DNA of 6,180 bases. It comes from Bryobacterales bacterium (GTDB lineage Bacteria; Acidobacteriota; Terriglobia; Bryobacterales; Bryobacteraceae). The notes below the pieces were generated by a model. That model was not told the DNA's origin, did no database searches, and saw nothing but the letters and a program-made list of their open reading frames with translations. A program made the position numbers and the translations under genes. Position 1 is the first letter of the stretch. Each line of letters begins with the position of its first letter. Of this stretch, positions 6,056 to 6,180 are shown in pieces. The stretch spans positions 1 to 6,180 of the forward strand of contig JANXQZ010000396.1 of NCBI GenBank assembly GCA_025353235.1, given 5' to 3'.

Positions 6056-6180
6056 ATGGCCAAACCCGTTTTGCTGACCGTCGATGACGATCCGGAAGTT
6101 CTGCGAGCTGTGGAGCGCGACCTGCGGAAGCATTATGGCGAGAAGTATCGCGTGCTCTCTGCGGCATCCGGTCCGGCGGC
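6056..6180 (+). CDS. N-terminus of response regulator, probably fused to thioredoxin-reductase-like oxidoreductase; 3' truncated
   Basis: Forty-one codons plus two bases are visible, from the ATG at 6056 to the window edge. AGGGA at 6044-6048 lies 7 bases upstream as the ribosome binding site. The sequence 'MAKPVLLTVDDDPEVLRAVE' is the first strand and helix of a receiver (REC) domain, with the acidic pocket at Asp10-Asp12. The following 'RDLRKHYGEKYRVLSAASG' closely matches, from memory, the start of fused response regulator/FAD-dependent thioredoxin-disulfide-reductase-like proteins. The phosphorylated Asp and any output domain lie outside the window. The receiver domain is secure; the fusion is inference from N-terminal resemblance. 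It sits 15 bases after the cupin stop, so the two probably share a transcript. Confidence 0.8.
   Translation, partial: MAKPVLLTVDDDPEVLRAVERDLRKHYGEKYRVLSAASGPA

Noticed and set aside
5708..6133. 141-codon minus-strand open frame opposite the cupin and response-regulator start
   Set aside because: It covers two well-supported plus-strand genes including their ribosome binding site and gap, and its translation has no recognisable domain.

Overview
The window reads as a compact piece of bacterial chromosome of moderately high GC. The gene families most resemble those of Acidobacteriota (Terriglobia/Koribacter-like soil bacteria). The main reasons are the C-terminal module of an S55 (SpoIVB-type) peptidase protein followed by a large exported beta-propeller protein, and the start of what looks like a fused response regulator/thioredoxin-reductase-like protein. 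This taxonomic call is inference from family resemblance. There is no rRNA, tRNA, CRISPR array, insertion sequence or phage gene in view.

Layout. (1) Positions 1-3003, plus strand, hold three tightly packed genes: the 3' end of the S55-type protein, a 722-residue secreted beta-propeller protein starting 5 bases after it, and a 75-residue uncharacterised protein starting 2 bases after that. They look like one transcript. (2) Positions 3029-5536, minus strand, hold a medium-chain zinc alcohol/formaldehyde dehydrogenase followed by a Spinster-like MFS transporter 36 bases downstream, probably a two-gene operon. The transporter converges on the first block with only 25 bases between stops. (3) Positions 5537-5632 are the only real control region, lying between the divergent dehydrogenase and cupin genes. 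It holds strong ribosome binding sites on both sides, a plausible sigma-70-like promoter for the cupin and a tandem 10-base repeat. (4) Positions 5633-6180, plus strand, hold a small cupin with an N-terminal hydrophobic segment and, 15 bases later, the first 41 codons of the response-regulator protein, cut by the window edge.

Functionally, the first block is an envelope/secreted module with no known substrate. The centre and right suggest small-molecule oxidation and transport next to a redox or signalling pair, and the shared divergent control region makes co-regulation possible but unproven. I see no clearly undescribed system. The best candidates for a second look are the S55/propeller/small-protein cassette, the possibly exported cupin with a Gln in a metal-ligand position, and the odd start region of the MFS gene.
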